A stretch of DNA of 64,000 nt from Erythrobacter ramosus (GTDB lineage Bacteria > Pseudomonadota > Alphaproteobacteria > Sphingomonadales > Sphingomonadaceae), in NCBI RefSeq assembly GCF_009828055.1, contig NZ_WTYB01000001.1:26001-90000 (forward strand), read 5' to 3'. Numbering within the stretch: position 1 is the first letter of the stretch; each line of letters starts with the position of its first letter. This document shows, piece by piece, positions 8,858 to 17,196 of the stretch. The notes beneath the pieces were generated by a model. That model did no database searches, was not told the DNA's origin, and saw nothing but the letters and a program-made list of their open reading frames with translations. The translations under genes and the position numbers were made by a program.

Positions 8858-11482
8858 ATGCGCAATAAATTCTGGGGCCAGTGCCTTGTCGTAATGGCGG
8901 CTCTGATGAGTGCAGGCCAACCTGCCGCGGCGCAGTCCTTTACCGAGGGCAGCTTTGATCCTGCGATCCCCACGTTGACCGCTACGGTCGGCCATGCGCC
9001 GGGCGCCCGCATTACCTCGCCGGACCAGACCTATGTCTATCTGAAGGCGCTTGCCGAAGCTGCGCCGGATCGGGCACGGCTGGTGCAATATGCGGTGAGC
9101 TGGGAGGGGCGGCCGCTCTATTACCTCGTGCTGTCCGCACCCGCCAACATGGCGAAACTCGACGCAATTCGGGCCGATATGGCGACAATTGCTGCGGGAC
9201 GACCCGGCAATGGCTCGGCGATGCCCGTGACATGGCTTGCCTACGGCGTCCACGGCAACGAGATCTCCTCGACCGATGCGGCGCTGATGACCGCCTACCA
9301 CCTGCTCGCCGCCAAGGATGACGCGCGCGCCGCCAAGATCATGGCCGGCACCATCGTCGTCATCGACCCGATGCAGAACCCCGACGGGCGCGCGCGGTTT
9401 GTGAACAATTTCCTCGCTTCGACCGGCATCACCCCAGCTGCCGACCGGCAGGCGGCCGAGCATGACGAGCCGTGGCCTTCGGGCCGGGTCAACCACTACA
9501 TGTTCGATCTCAACCGCGACTGGTTCACGCTCAGCCAGCCCGAGACCCGGGGCAAGGTTGCCGCGATCCGCCAGTGGAACCCGGTGGTGGTGGTCGACCT
9601 GCACGAAATGGGCGGGGACGAGACCTATTTCTTCAGCCCCGCCGCGCAGCCCTTCAACCCCAATCTCTCGGCAGCGCAAATCCGCAGTTACGAGCTGATC
9701 GGGCGCTACAACGCAGCCGCCTTTGATGCGCGCGGCGAGCCCTATTTCACGCGTGAGGTCTATGACCTGTTCTACCCCGGTTATGGCGACACCTGGAACG
9801 CGCATCAGGGCGCGATCGGGAGCACCTACGAACAGGGTTCTGCGCGGGGCTTGGTGTTTGCACGGCGCGACGGGACGGAACTGACCTACGCTGACGGCAT
9901 CACCAACCACTTCACGGCCAGCCTCGCCACCGCTGCTGCTGTGGCCGACAATCCTGCGCGGTTCCTCAGCGACTTTGCCGCCAATCGCAGCGGCAATGCC
10001 AGTGGCTCGGCCGGACGCGGCACGTATGTGATCGACCTGTCGAAGCGGCGCTGGAATGCCGAGCGGCTGGGCCGCCGCTTGGCCGAACAGGGCATCACCG
10101 TGCTCCGACGCGAAGGCAGCGCGAGTGTTTGCGGAAAGTCCTATCCCGCAGGCTATCTCGCCGTCCCGCAGGCCCAGCCCGCCGCGCGGCTGGTAAAGAG
10201 CCTGCTTGACCGCGACACGCCGTTGCCGCCCGATTTCCTCGCCGAACAGGAGCGCCGCCGCTCGGTCGATCTGCCGCATGAGCTTTACGATGTGACCGCA
10301 TGGTCGGTGGGGCCGATGGCGGGCGTGGATGTGGCGCTGTGCAATGCGGCCGTCAGCGGCGATGCAATGAGCGCCGATGCGCCGATTGCAGCCAAGGCGG
10401 AAGGATCAGGCAGCTTTGGCATTGCCGTGCCGTGGACCGACAGCGGGCAGGCGCGGCTGGTCGCCTTGGCGCTGCGCGAAGGGATCGACGGGCGCGTGAC
10501 CGACCGCGCCTTCACCACCGCAGGCCGCGAGTTTCCGCGCGGGACAGTGGTGTTCCCGGCAGGCTCCAATAGCCCGGACAAGCTGGCACGCCTCGCCGAA
10601 CTCACCCGAGACGTCGGTGCGCATACGGTGGCGCTCGAAAATGGCTGGGTCGACGATGGGCCGAACCTTGGCAGCGAGCATTTCGTGAGGCTAACCATGC
10701 CGCGCGTCGCCGTGGCATGGAACGACGGCGTCTCGCAATTGAGCGCGGGCGCGCTGCGCTATGTGCTCGAACAACGGCTTGGCCTGCCGGTAACCCCGAT
10801 CCGCACCAGCCGGTTGGGCCGCGCAGACCTGTCGGATTACGATGTGGTGCTGGTGCCCGAAGGCGATCCGTCGAGCGTGCTCGGCGATGGGGGCCTGCGG
10901 GCGATCCGCAGCTTCGTGCAGCGCGGCGGCGTGCTGGTGGCAATCGGTGAGAGCTTGGAAACCTTCAGCAGCGGCGAAAATCCCCTGCTGGCTGTGAAGC
11001 GTGAAGCGGCGCTGGGACGTGAGCCTGCCGACGGCGATGACGACAAGGCCGCGCTGGCTGAAGCAGTCGCGATCGGCAACGACGCGGAATACCGTGAAGC
11101 GATCAAGGACCAGCAGGCACTCCCCGACACGCTGCCGGGCGCGCTGCTCAATGTCGTGGGCGAGCCCGATCACTTCCTCTCCGCCGGTTACGACAATGGC
11201 GCCGTGGTGCTCGCGACGGGCACGCAGATCTTCACCCCGCTCGACCGGGCCAATGGGATCAACGTCTTGCGCTTCGCCGCGCCAGGCAACCTGATCGCCA
11301 GCGGCTATGTGTGGGACGAGAATCGGCGGCAGCTGGCCTATAAGCCCTACCTGATGGCGCAGCCGCAGGGGCGCGGGTTGGTGATCGGCTTTGCCCATGA
11401 TCCTTCGGCCCGTGCCTATCTCGAAGGGCTCGACCTGATGATCGCCAACGCGGTGATGGTGGCGCCGTCTCGGGTGCGGTGA
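8858..11482 (+). CDS. Secreted M14-family zinc carboxypeptidase
   Basis: The 874-residue protein starts with a signal peptide (MRNKFWGQ to about AAAQ, residues 1-25). The zinc motif HxxE is at H132-E135 (GVHGNE) and the third ligand is H249 in VVVVDLHEMGG, which identifies a metallo-carboxypeptidase domain in residues 45-430. The rest has a Rossmann-like segment near residues 655-710 (DYDVVLVPEGDPS, FVQRGGVLVAIGE) resembling a glutamine-amidotransferase-like fold, as often fused to this M14 subgroup. Periplasmic or extracellular peptide turnover is likely. The ATG at 8858 is chosen for the signal peptide; upstream reading would enter the attR repeat. Confidence 0.88.
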   Translation: MRNKFWGQCLVVMAALMSAGQPAAAQSFTEGSFDPAIPTLTATVGHAPGARITSPDQTYVYLKALAEAAPDRARLVQYAVSWEGRPLYYLVLSAPANMAKLDAIRADMATIAAGRPGNGSAMPVTWLAYGVHGNEISSTDAALMTAYHLLAAKDDARAAKIMAGTIVVIDPMQNPDGRARFVNNFLASTGITPAADRQAAEHDEPWPSGRVNHYMFDLNRDWFTLSQPETRGKVAAIRQWNPVVVVDLHEMGGDETYFFSPAAQPFNPNLSAAQIRSYELIGRYNAAAFDARGEPYFTREVYDLFYPGYGDTWNAHQGAIGSTYEQGSARGLVFARRDGTELTYADGITNHFTASLATAAAVADNPARFLSDFAANRSGNASGSAGRGTYVIDLSKRRWNAERLGRRLAEQGITVLRREGSASVCGKSYPAGYLAVPQAQPAARLVKSLLDRDTPLPPDFLAEQERRRSVDLPHELYDVTAWSVGPMAGVDVALCNAAVSGDAMSADAPIAAKAEGSGSFGIAVPWTDSGQARLVALALREGIDGRVTDRAFTTAGREFPRGTVVFPAGSNSPDKLARLAELTRDVGAHTVALENGWVDDGPNLGSEHFVRLTMPRVAVAWNDGVSQLSAGALRYVLEQRLGLPVTPIRTSRLGRADLSDYDVVLVPEGDPSSVLGDGGLRAIRSFVQRGGVLVAIGESLETFSSGENPLLAVKREAALGREPADGDDDKAALAEAVAIGNDAEYREAIKDQQALPDTLPGALLNVVGEPDHFLSAGYDNGAVVLATGTQIFTPLDRANGINVLRFAAPGNLIASGYVWDENRRQLAYKPYLMAQPQGRGLVIGFAHDPSARAYLEGLDLMIANAVMVAPSRVR

Positions 11483-11525
11483 CAGGCTCTAGGCGCGGCA
11501 CGGCGATTGTGTCATCTTGACCGGG

Positions 11526-12260
11526 ATGGCGTTGTTTGAAGCCCTTGTAGTCCTTCATGTCGCCACCGGAGCAGTGGGGCTGACGGCGTTCTGGGGGCCG
11601 ATCGTAACGCGCAAAGGTGCCACCAAACACCGCAAGTGGGGCCGCGCGACGTGTTACGGATTTCTGGGCGCGGGCGCACTCGCCATCGCGATGGCGCTGC
11701 TGTCGCTCTACGGGCCCGACCATCGCCACCCCGAAGTCACTGACCGCGCGCTGTATGAAGGCCTGTTCGGGTGGATGATGCTGTACCTTGGCGTGCTCAC
11801 CATCGGCTTTGTCGACTATGGCCTCGCCGTGGTGCGCCACAGCCGCGACCGGCGGGCGCTGCGTTCGGTCCGGTATCAGGCGATCATTGGCGCTGTGGTG
11901 ATCTCGGGCGCGTGGTGCGGGATTTACGGTTTCAAGGTTGGCCACCCGCTGATGATGCTGGTCGCTTTCATCGGCATTGTCGCGATGATGATCCAGCAGC
12001 TTTACATCTGGCGTCCAGCCGAGTCGCTCCGCACGACATACATAGGCGAGCATTTCCGCGCGCTGATCGGCATGGGCATTTCGGCCTATACCGCCTTCCT
12101 TTCGGTCGGGCTGATCCGGCTGATCCCCGAACACGTGTTCAACCCTCTGATCTGGGCCGGGCCGAGCATCATCGGCGTCAGCCTGATCCTCTACTTCACC
12201 GTGAAGGGCAAACGCACCGCTACCGGCACAACCTCAGGACCGCGCCCACATCCGCAATAG
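11526..12260 (+). CDS. DUF2306-like multi-pass membrane protein
   Basis: The 244-residue protein has about seven hydrophobic segments. Conserved features include an N-terminal MALFEALVVLHVATGA helix, then KHRKWGRATC after the first helix, as in small membrane proteins annotated DUF2306 or related. The function is unknown. ATG at 11526 is preferred over a TTG nine bases upstream. The 3' end overlaps the convergent PKHD gene by 27 bp. Confidence 0.65.
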   Translation: MALFEALVVLHVATGAVGLTAFWGPIVTRKGATKHRKWGRATCYGFLGAGALAIAMALLSLYGPDHRHPEVTDRALYEGLFGWMMLYLGVLTIGFVDYGLAVVRHSRDRRALRSVRYQAIIGAVVISGAWCGIYGFKVGHPLMMLVAFIGIVAMMIQQLYIWRPAESLRTTYIGEHFRALIGMGISAYTAFLSVGLIRLIPEHVFNPLIWAGPSIIGVSLILYFTVKGKRTATGTTSGPRPHPQ

Positions 12261-12911
12261 GTTGGCGATGGTCTTGTCCAGCGTCAGCAGCTCGGCCGAC
12301 TGGGCGGGCAATTGCTGGCGGAGTGCGGTGCGCAGGTTTTCGAGATCGAACAGCATTTCACGCTGCGCCGGATCGGCGACCGTGCTTTCGATCCAGCCGA
12401 TGCAGACGATCCGCGTGCCCTTGGTGACCGGCTTGACCTCGTGGATGCTGCCCGAGGGATAGAGCACCAAATTGCCCGCCTCGCCCTTCAGCTCCTGCGT
12501 CATGCCCGCGGCGTGGATCACCAGCTCGCCGCCCTCGTATTCGCCGGGCGGCGTCAGGAACAATGTAAAGGAAAGATCGGTGCGCAGCCGCTGCGCGCCC
12601 CGACCCATCAGCGCATTGTCGACATGGGCGCCATACTTGCCGCCCACGCCCGTCCGGCTGATGATCACCGGCGAGAAGCGGCGCGGCTGCGCGGCGGCTT
12701 TCACCACGATATTGTCCGAAACCAGCTGGGACAGCTCGTCCTGCAAGGCCCGGCCCGCTGGCGAGTTCATCGCCGCCTGCTCGTTACGCTTCACCTGCCG
12801 CGCGACCGATCCTGCGGTCTCCCGCCCGTCGCGCCATTCTAGCATCGCGATCCGCTCGGCAATGGCAGCGCGGTGGTCGGCATCTTCGAGCGCGTTGATG
12901 ACAAGGATCAT
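12234..12911 (-). CDS. PKHD-type Fe(II)/2-oxoglutarate hydroxylase (PiuC-like)
   Basis: The 225-residue protein matches the PiuC/YbiX family. The HxD iron motif is visible in YGAHVDNALMG, and the distal His and Arg are in GSIHEVKPVTKGTR. Family members usually neighbour TonB-dependent iron or siderophore receptors. Here a receptor and DUF6607 gene lie just upstream on the same strand, although a strong hairpin at 12952-12986 separates them. ATG at 12911 (MILVINALE) gives the conserved N-terminus. Confidence 0.88.
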   Translation of the reverse strand: MILVINALEDADHRAAIAERIAMLEWRDGRETAGSVARQVKRNEQAAMNSPAGRALQDELSQLVSDNIVVKAAAQPRRFSPVIISRTGVGGKYGAHVDNALMGRGAQRLRTDLSFTLFLTPPGEYEGGELVIHAAGMTQELKGEAGNLVLYPSGSIHEVKPVTKGTRIVCIGWIESTVADPAQREMLFDLENLRTALRQQLPAQSAELLTLDKTIANLLRMWARS

Positions 12912-12951
12912 AGGTTCCGCTCTAACGCTTGGGCCGCCACCCAGCAAGAAG

Positions 12952-12986
12952 GCCGGCGGGAAGCGAGGACACAGCTTCCCGCCGGC
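12952..12986 (-). terminator. Strong hairpin terminator
   Basis: A perfect 13-bp inverted repeat (GCCGGCGGGAAGC and its complement) has a 9-nt loop and lies 25 bp after the DUF6607 stop. On the minus strand it is followed by CTTCTTG, a weak T-rich tail. It probably ends the receptor-DUF6607 transcript before the PKHD gene. Confidence 0.75.
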
Positions 12987-13011
12987 AGGGGCACCGAGGA
13001 TTTGGGGACGC

Positions 13012-14013
13012 TTAGCCGCCCTTGCGGGACGTGCCTTCCTCGATCAGCGCCAGCGCCTTGGCGCTCGCGGCTTCGGGGGTCTGCTTGCCGTCCTTGATTG
13101 CGTCGGCGAGCAGCATCAGTTCATTGGCGATGGTGGTGCCGGCGCTGGCTTCTTGTGCGATGCGGATGCCGCCATTGGCTTCGGCCACTGCCTCCCACTT
13201 CTCCCGCACGGCGTCCCAATATCCCTTGGTCTTGGCCCAATAGGTTTCTGCCGCGGCCACGTTGTAGCCATTGAAGCGCTCGTAGGTGTTGAGGACATAT
13301 TCCTGCACTACCGGCGCGGCCTCGCCGCCGTCCTTGGGGGTCACCATCTTGGTGTTGTCCTGCCAATGGATCCACCCGTTCGGGGTCAGCTGGTGGCGGT
13401 TGATGCCCATGTAATGGTCGTAGACCGGATTGCGGATCGCATCGCGCCGGGCGAGCGGGCGGGCCGTCCAGTTGGAACGCCAGCGGCGGATGCCCTGTGT
13501 CGTCTCCCATTCGCCCCACCCAGCATAACGTGGGCTGTCATCGACCTGATACACCGTCTGCGACCAGCGCCCGGCGCGCATCTTTTCCGGCACGGCGGTC
13601 AATTCCCAGGTGTCACCGCCGGTGAAGGCGAGGATCTTTTCAGGCTGAAATTCCCAGTCCTGCCGCCAGTGCTTGACGACATAGGGATTGGCCTCGTCCC
13701 CCGTCACCAACAGGTGCTGGAGCACGATGCGAGCGCCGGTATCCTCAATCACGCGGACGCTTTCGTATCCGCCGGAAATCTTGCGCTCCAAGGGCGCGTA
13801 GCCCTCCAGCCACGGGGTCGATTCCTGCATGTCGAAGGTGACTTTGAAGTCACCCGCCATCGCAAGGATGGTCTGGCGGTCTTCCTCGAAAGCAGCCTTG
13901 GCGGCTTCGGCGGTCTGGACAATCGGGCCATCGGCGAGCGCCGGGGCGGGGGCACCAGCCAGCGCGAGCGCGGCGATCCCGGATGCAAACAGGGTTTTGG
14001 TCAGTCGGTTCAT
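13012..14013 (-). CDS. DUF6607 family exported protein
   Basis: The 333-residue protein has a signal peptide ending near ALA (about residue 28). The body matches DUF6607 as I recall it: an N-terminal helix with DRQTILAMAGDFKVTF, a conserved RIVLQHLLV strand, and a Trp-rich middle with VVKHWRQDWEF and WSQTVYQVDD. No catalytic motif is recognised. It follows the TonB receptor by 18 bp on the same strand, so the two are co-transcribed and probably act together in the periplasm or outer membrane. ATG at 14013 gives a normal signal peptide. Confidence 0.8.
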   Translation of the reverse strand: MNRLTKTLFASGIAALALAGAPAPALADGPIVQTAEAAKAAFEEDRQTILAMAGDFKVTFDMQESTPWLEGYAPLERKISGGYESVRVIEDTGARIVLQHLLVTGDEANPYVVKHWRQDWEFQPEKILAFTGGDTWELTAVPEKMRAGRWSQTVYQVDDSPRYAGWGEWETTQGIRRWRSNWTARPLARRDAIRNPVYDHYMGINRHQLTPNGWIHWQDNTKMVTPKDGGEAAPVVQEYVLNTYERFNGYNVAAAETYWAKTKGYWDAVREKWEAVAEANGGIRIAQEASAGTTIANELMLLADAIKDGKQTPEAASAKALALIEEGTSRKGG

Positions 14014-14031
14014 GGGGTCCTCCATTCAGGT

Positions 14032-16284
14032 TCAGAAGCGGTAGCTGGCCGAAAGGCTGAGGTTGCGGCCCGGCCGGGTGAAGGCATCGGCGATGCCCGC
14101 GTCCGCGACGCTGAGGCCGCGCACATCGGACCACAGGGCGTAGGTCTCGTCCGTCAGGTTGAAGAGGCCGGCGCGCAGCTTCAGCCGCTCGGTCACGGCG
14201 TAGAAGGCGGTGAGATCGAGGATGGTGGACGCATCGGGACGCCCGAACAGATCGTCGCCATTGGCCGCGCGCTCCAGCTCATTGGCGCCCTTACGGGCAT
14301 TGTGGGTGAGGATCAGCTCTCCCCCGAACCGGCCCGAAGGCGCGCGGTAGCCCACGCCTGCGTTCATGTTGAACGGATCAATGGTGTCGAGCGGCGCGCG
14401 GCTGCCATCGGGCGCATTCACATCGCCATTGGCATAGGCCAGCGCGACCCGCGCGTTCCAGCCGCTGTCCAGCTTCACCTCACCCCGCGCTTCCAGCCCT
14501 TCGATCTCCACGGCGTCGAAATTGACGAACTGGAAGATCGCCGGATCCTGCGGGGTGAAGCTGCCGCTGACCACCTGCTGGTTGATGAAGTTGTCGTAAT
14601 CGCCCTTGAAGCCGGTCAGCTGGAACGAAAACACCTCGCCCACATAACGCGCTCCGACCTCCCAGCTTTCGCTGGTCTCGGGCCGCAGATCGGGGTTGGG
14701 GATCGAGGTGTAGCCGCCCGCGACGAATTCGAAGAAGTTGTTCACCTGGCTTGGCGTCGGCGCGAGGAAGCCTTGCGCGTAATTGCCGAACAGGATCACA
14801 TCAGGCGCGAGTTTTACGGTGACGCCCAGCTTGGGGGAGAGACGACTGTCGCTTTGGCCTGAGGCGGTGAAGGTCGGCAGCAGCGGGTCTTCAGTCGGGT
14901 TGAGATCGTAGAAGTCGAACCGCAGCGCCGGGAACAGCGTCACCGCGCCATCGAGCAGACCGATCTCGTCGGCGACGAACAACCCGCCCAGCGTGAAATC
15001 GGTTGCCGGGAAGGCCCGGGTCGGGAACGTCTCGCCCCGCCCCGGCACCGTGCCGCTGCGCAGTCCCTCTTGCCGGGTCCAGCTGACATCGCCGCCGATT
15101 GCGACGCGGTGCGCCATGCCGCCGAGGTCGAAGCCTGAGCGCACCTCGCCCGCCGCGCCGTAAACGCGGTTTTCGAAGGTATTGAGCCGCTCACGATCCG
15201 GGGCGGGGGTCGCAGTGAGCGTGGTCCGCTCCTCAAGCGCGAACTGCCGGTCTTCGGCGTCCTGCCAATAGGCTGAGAGGAAGGCATATTCGATTGGGTC
15301 CTCGGGCGAACCGTCATAGGTCCAGTCGAGCGAGGCGCGCAACCGCTCGGTCGTGTCGCGGGCGTTGAGGGCGTCCACGGTCCACACGGGATTGGGGCCA
15401 AAGGTGAAAGCCGGGCCGATGCCGGTCAGCACCTGCGTCTCCACCGCACTATCCAGATGTTCGCCCGTCAGGCGTATGCGATACGGGCCGTTGTCCCACA
15501 CCAGCTTGGCGAGCATCGCATCGCTGCGCCCATCCTGTGGGTTGGGCGCGGTGCGGGTGGGGCCGGTGCCTTTGATCGTGCCTTGATTGTCCAGTTCGGC
15601 GAAGTCGCGCCGGGTATAGGCCACCATCGCCGACCAGTTGCCGGTCTGCCCGGCCAGCGTGGCGGTCTGGGCAAATTCATTGTCGTCACTCGAGTATTGC
15701 GAGGTAACGAAGCCGCCGATGCTGGCGCCCGCGATGATATCGACCGGATCGGGGGTGACGAAGCTGATCGCGCCCGCCAGCCCATCCGAGCCGTAGAGCG
15801 CCGAGGCCGGGCCACGTAGGATTTCGACCTGCTTGACTAAGCTAACATCGGCAAACCCGCCGCGTCCGGCGTCCTGCGGGCCGAAGCTGAAGCCCTGCGG
15901 CGCGCGGATACCGTCGACCTGGACCAGCACCCGGTTGCCGCCGATCCCGCGCACGGTGAAGCCTTCGTTGCGCGCGCGCCCTGTCGCCCCGATAGCCGCG
16001 CCGAAGCGGGCGGGCGCGCGACGGACGGAGACGCCGGGTTCGAACCGGACCAAGTCCTTGATGTCGGTCGCAAGTTGGTCGGCGATTTCCTGATCAGTGA
16101 TGATCGTGACGGTGGCGGGCGCCTCCTCCTGCAACACCGGAGTGCGGGTCGCGGTGACCGTGATCCGCCCGGTTTGCTGCTGCGCTTCAGCCTCTGCTTC
16201 GGATGTGAGATCCTCGGCCGCAGCGGGTACTGCGAGCAGGGCGAGGGGGGCGGTGGTCAGGGCAAGTCTGTTGATAAAGTACAC
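14032..16284 (-). CDS. TonB-dependent receptor, haem/haemoglobin-receptor-like
   Basis: The 750-residue outer-membrane receptor has a signal peptide (to about residue 23), a TonB-box-like ITVTATRTP, a plug domain with VRGIGGNRVLVQVDGI and VEILRGPASALYGSDG, and a 22-strand barrel ending in Phe. The subfamily pattern is that of haem/haemoglobin receptors, with IPNPDLRPETSE matching the NPNL box. The stretch between the FRAP-like GFLAPTPSQ and the NPDL box has no His, unlike classical haem receptors, so the ligand is uncertain. A Fur-box-like palindrome lies upstream. Confidence 0.88.
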   Translation of the reverse strand: MYFINRLALTTAPLALLAVPAAAEDLTSEAEAEAQQQTGRITVTATRTPVLQEEAPATVTIITDQEIADQLATDIKDLVRFEPGVSVRRAPARFGAAIGATGRARNEGFTVRGIGGNRVLVQVDGIRAPQGFSFGPQDAGRGGFADVSLVKQVEILRGPASALYGSDGLAGAISFVTPDPVDIIAGASIGGFVTSQYSSDDNEFAQTATLAGQTGNWSAMVAYTRRDFAELDNQGTIKGTGPTRTAPNPQDGRSDAMLAKLVWDNGPYRIRLTGEHLDSAVETQVLTGIGPAFTFGPNPVWTVDALNARDTTERLRASLDWTYDGSPEDPIEYAFLSAYWQDAEDRQFALEERTTLTATPAPDRERLNTFENRVYGAAGEVRSGFDLGGMAHRVAIGGDVSWTRQEGLRSGTVPGRGETFPTRAFPATDFTLGGLFVADEIGLLDGAVTLFPALRFDFYDLNPTEDPLLPTFTASGQSDSRLSPKLGVTVKLAPDVILFGNYAQGFLAPTPSQVNNFFEFVAGGYTSIPNPDLRPETSESWEVGARYVGEVFSFQLTGFKGDYDNFINQQVVSGSFTPQDPAIFQFVNFDAVEIEGLEARGEVKLDSGWNARVALAYANGDVNAPDGSRAPLDTIDPFNMNAGVGYRAPSGRFGGELILTHNARKGANELERAANGDDLFGRPDASTILDLTAFYAVTERLKLRAGLFNLTDETYALWSDVRGLSVADAGIADAFTRPGRNLSLSASYRF

Positions 16285-16337
16285 GCGAAGGGCATCCTGC
16301 TGGGGGAGTGAAGGAACCCCAGCTTGATGTTATTATT

Positions 16338-16380
16338 GCTAATGCGAGTCAATAAGGAATGCAAATAAGAATCGTTCGCA
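16338..16380 (-). promoter_or_regulatory. Fur-box-like operator upstream of TonB receptor
   Basis: Positions 16360-16380 read TGCAAATAAGAA followed by TCGTTCGCA, an imperfect 21-bp palindrome with TGC/GCA ends and AAT/GTT inner parts. This resembles alphaproteobacterial Fur sites. An adjacent segment (16338-16357, GCTAATGCGAGTCAATAAGG) looks like a second overlapping half. The site is 76 bp upstream of the receptor start, so iron repression is the likely control. Confidence 0.6.
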
Positions 16381-16420
16381 TTTTAAGCGCGCAACTCCAC
16401 GCTCGCCGGATCACCCGACT

Positions 16421-17074
16421 CTACCGCCGCAGCAGCCCTTCAGCGAGCAGCCGATTGACGCCCGCCGCGACCTCCTCAGGCGACTTGTCGGCCAGGCCCC
16501 ACACGGCAAAGCGCAGGCCTGCAAAGACGTTCATCCCCATCATCGCCCAAGCTTCGATCTCGCCCAACCCGTCGCGGAATTCGCCCCGTGCTGCCCCTGC
16601 CTGCAGGCGCTCGACAAAGCGCGCGGCGATCGTTTCGTAGTGGTCGCGGTAGCTGGCCGGATCGACGAATTCGGCCTCGTCGATGATCCGGTAGACTTCC
16701 TTGTGCTCGGCCGCGAAGTTCAGGAAGGCGAGCAATCCCGCCCGCTCGATCTCGAGCGCGCCCATACCCTCACTGATCGCCGAGCGTGCGCTGCTTTTGA
16801 CTTGCTCGCTCATGTCGGCGACCAGCGCGCGGAACAGAGCGTCCTTGCTGTCGAAATATGTGTAGAAGCTCCCCAGCGCCACGCCTGCCCGCCGCGTGAT
16901 CGAGCTGACCGAAGCTTCGTGGAAGCCCTTCTCGCCGAACTCCTCCGCCGCAGCATCCAGCAGCTTGCGCAAGGTCCGCCGCCCGCGCTCGGTACGCGGC
17001 ACTTTGGCGTCACCACAGGCCGCGTCTTCGACTCCGGATTCGACCTTTGTCTTGGCTGTCTGAGTGTTGCCCAT
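16421..17074 (-). CDS. TetR-family transcriptional regulator
   Basis: The 217-residue protein has a TetR helix-turn-helix at about residues 38-85, with ASVSSITRRAGVALGSFYTY and FDSKDALF, followed by an all-helical ligand-binding domain. The N-terminal 30 residues are a non-conserved extension. It is divergent from a TonB receptor with 122 bp between starts. A palindromic operator candidate lies in that gap, so it probably represses the receptor and itself. A GGAGGGAG ribosome-binding site precedes the ATG. Confidence 0.9.
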   Translation of the reverse strand: MGNTQTAKTKVESGVEDAACGDAKVPRTERGRRTLRKLLDAAAEEFGEKGFHEASVSSITRRAGVALGSFYTYFDSKDALFRALVADMSEQVKSSARSAISEGMGALEIERAGLLAFLNFAAEHKEVYRIIDEAEFVDPASYRDHYETIAARFVERLQAGAARGEFRDGLGEIEAWAMMGMNVFAGLRFAVWGLADKSPEEVAAGVNRLLAEGLLRR

Positions 17075-17110
17075 CAGCTACTCCCTCCACGCTTTCGGTA
17101 GGCGGCGCAA

Positions 17111-17160
17111 GACTCGTGCACAAGTCTAAACTTGAAAGGTGGTTCAACTTTCAATATTGC
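17111..17160 (+). promoter_or_regulatory. Divergent promoter and TetR operator candidates
   Basis: Positions 17111-17126 form the 16-bp near-perfect palindrome GACTCGTGCACAAGTC, with one mismatched pair. Immediately downstream is TTGAAAG (17132-17138), with its complement CTTTCAA at 17148-17154. TTGAAA can serve as a -35 box, with TATTGC (17155-17160) 17 bp later as a weak -10. A repressor bound here would block transcription of the receptor at 17197. Confidence 0.55.
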
Positions 17161-17196
17161 TATCAGCATAAGAGGGCCAGGAGAGGAAACATCTCG

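Noticed and set aside
8771..10279. 502-residue minus-strand ORF opposite the M14 peptidase
   Set aside because: Antisense shadow of a gene with clear zinc motifs and signal peptide.
12472..14862. 796-residue plus-strand ORF opposite the PKHD, DUF6607 and TonB genes
   Set aside because: It lies antisense to three well-supported genes, has no family pattern and arises from the high-GC third-position bias.
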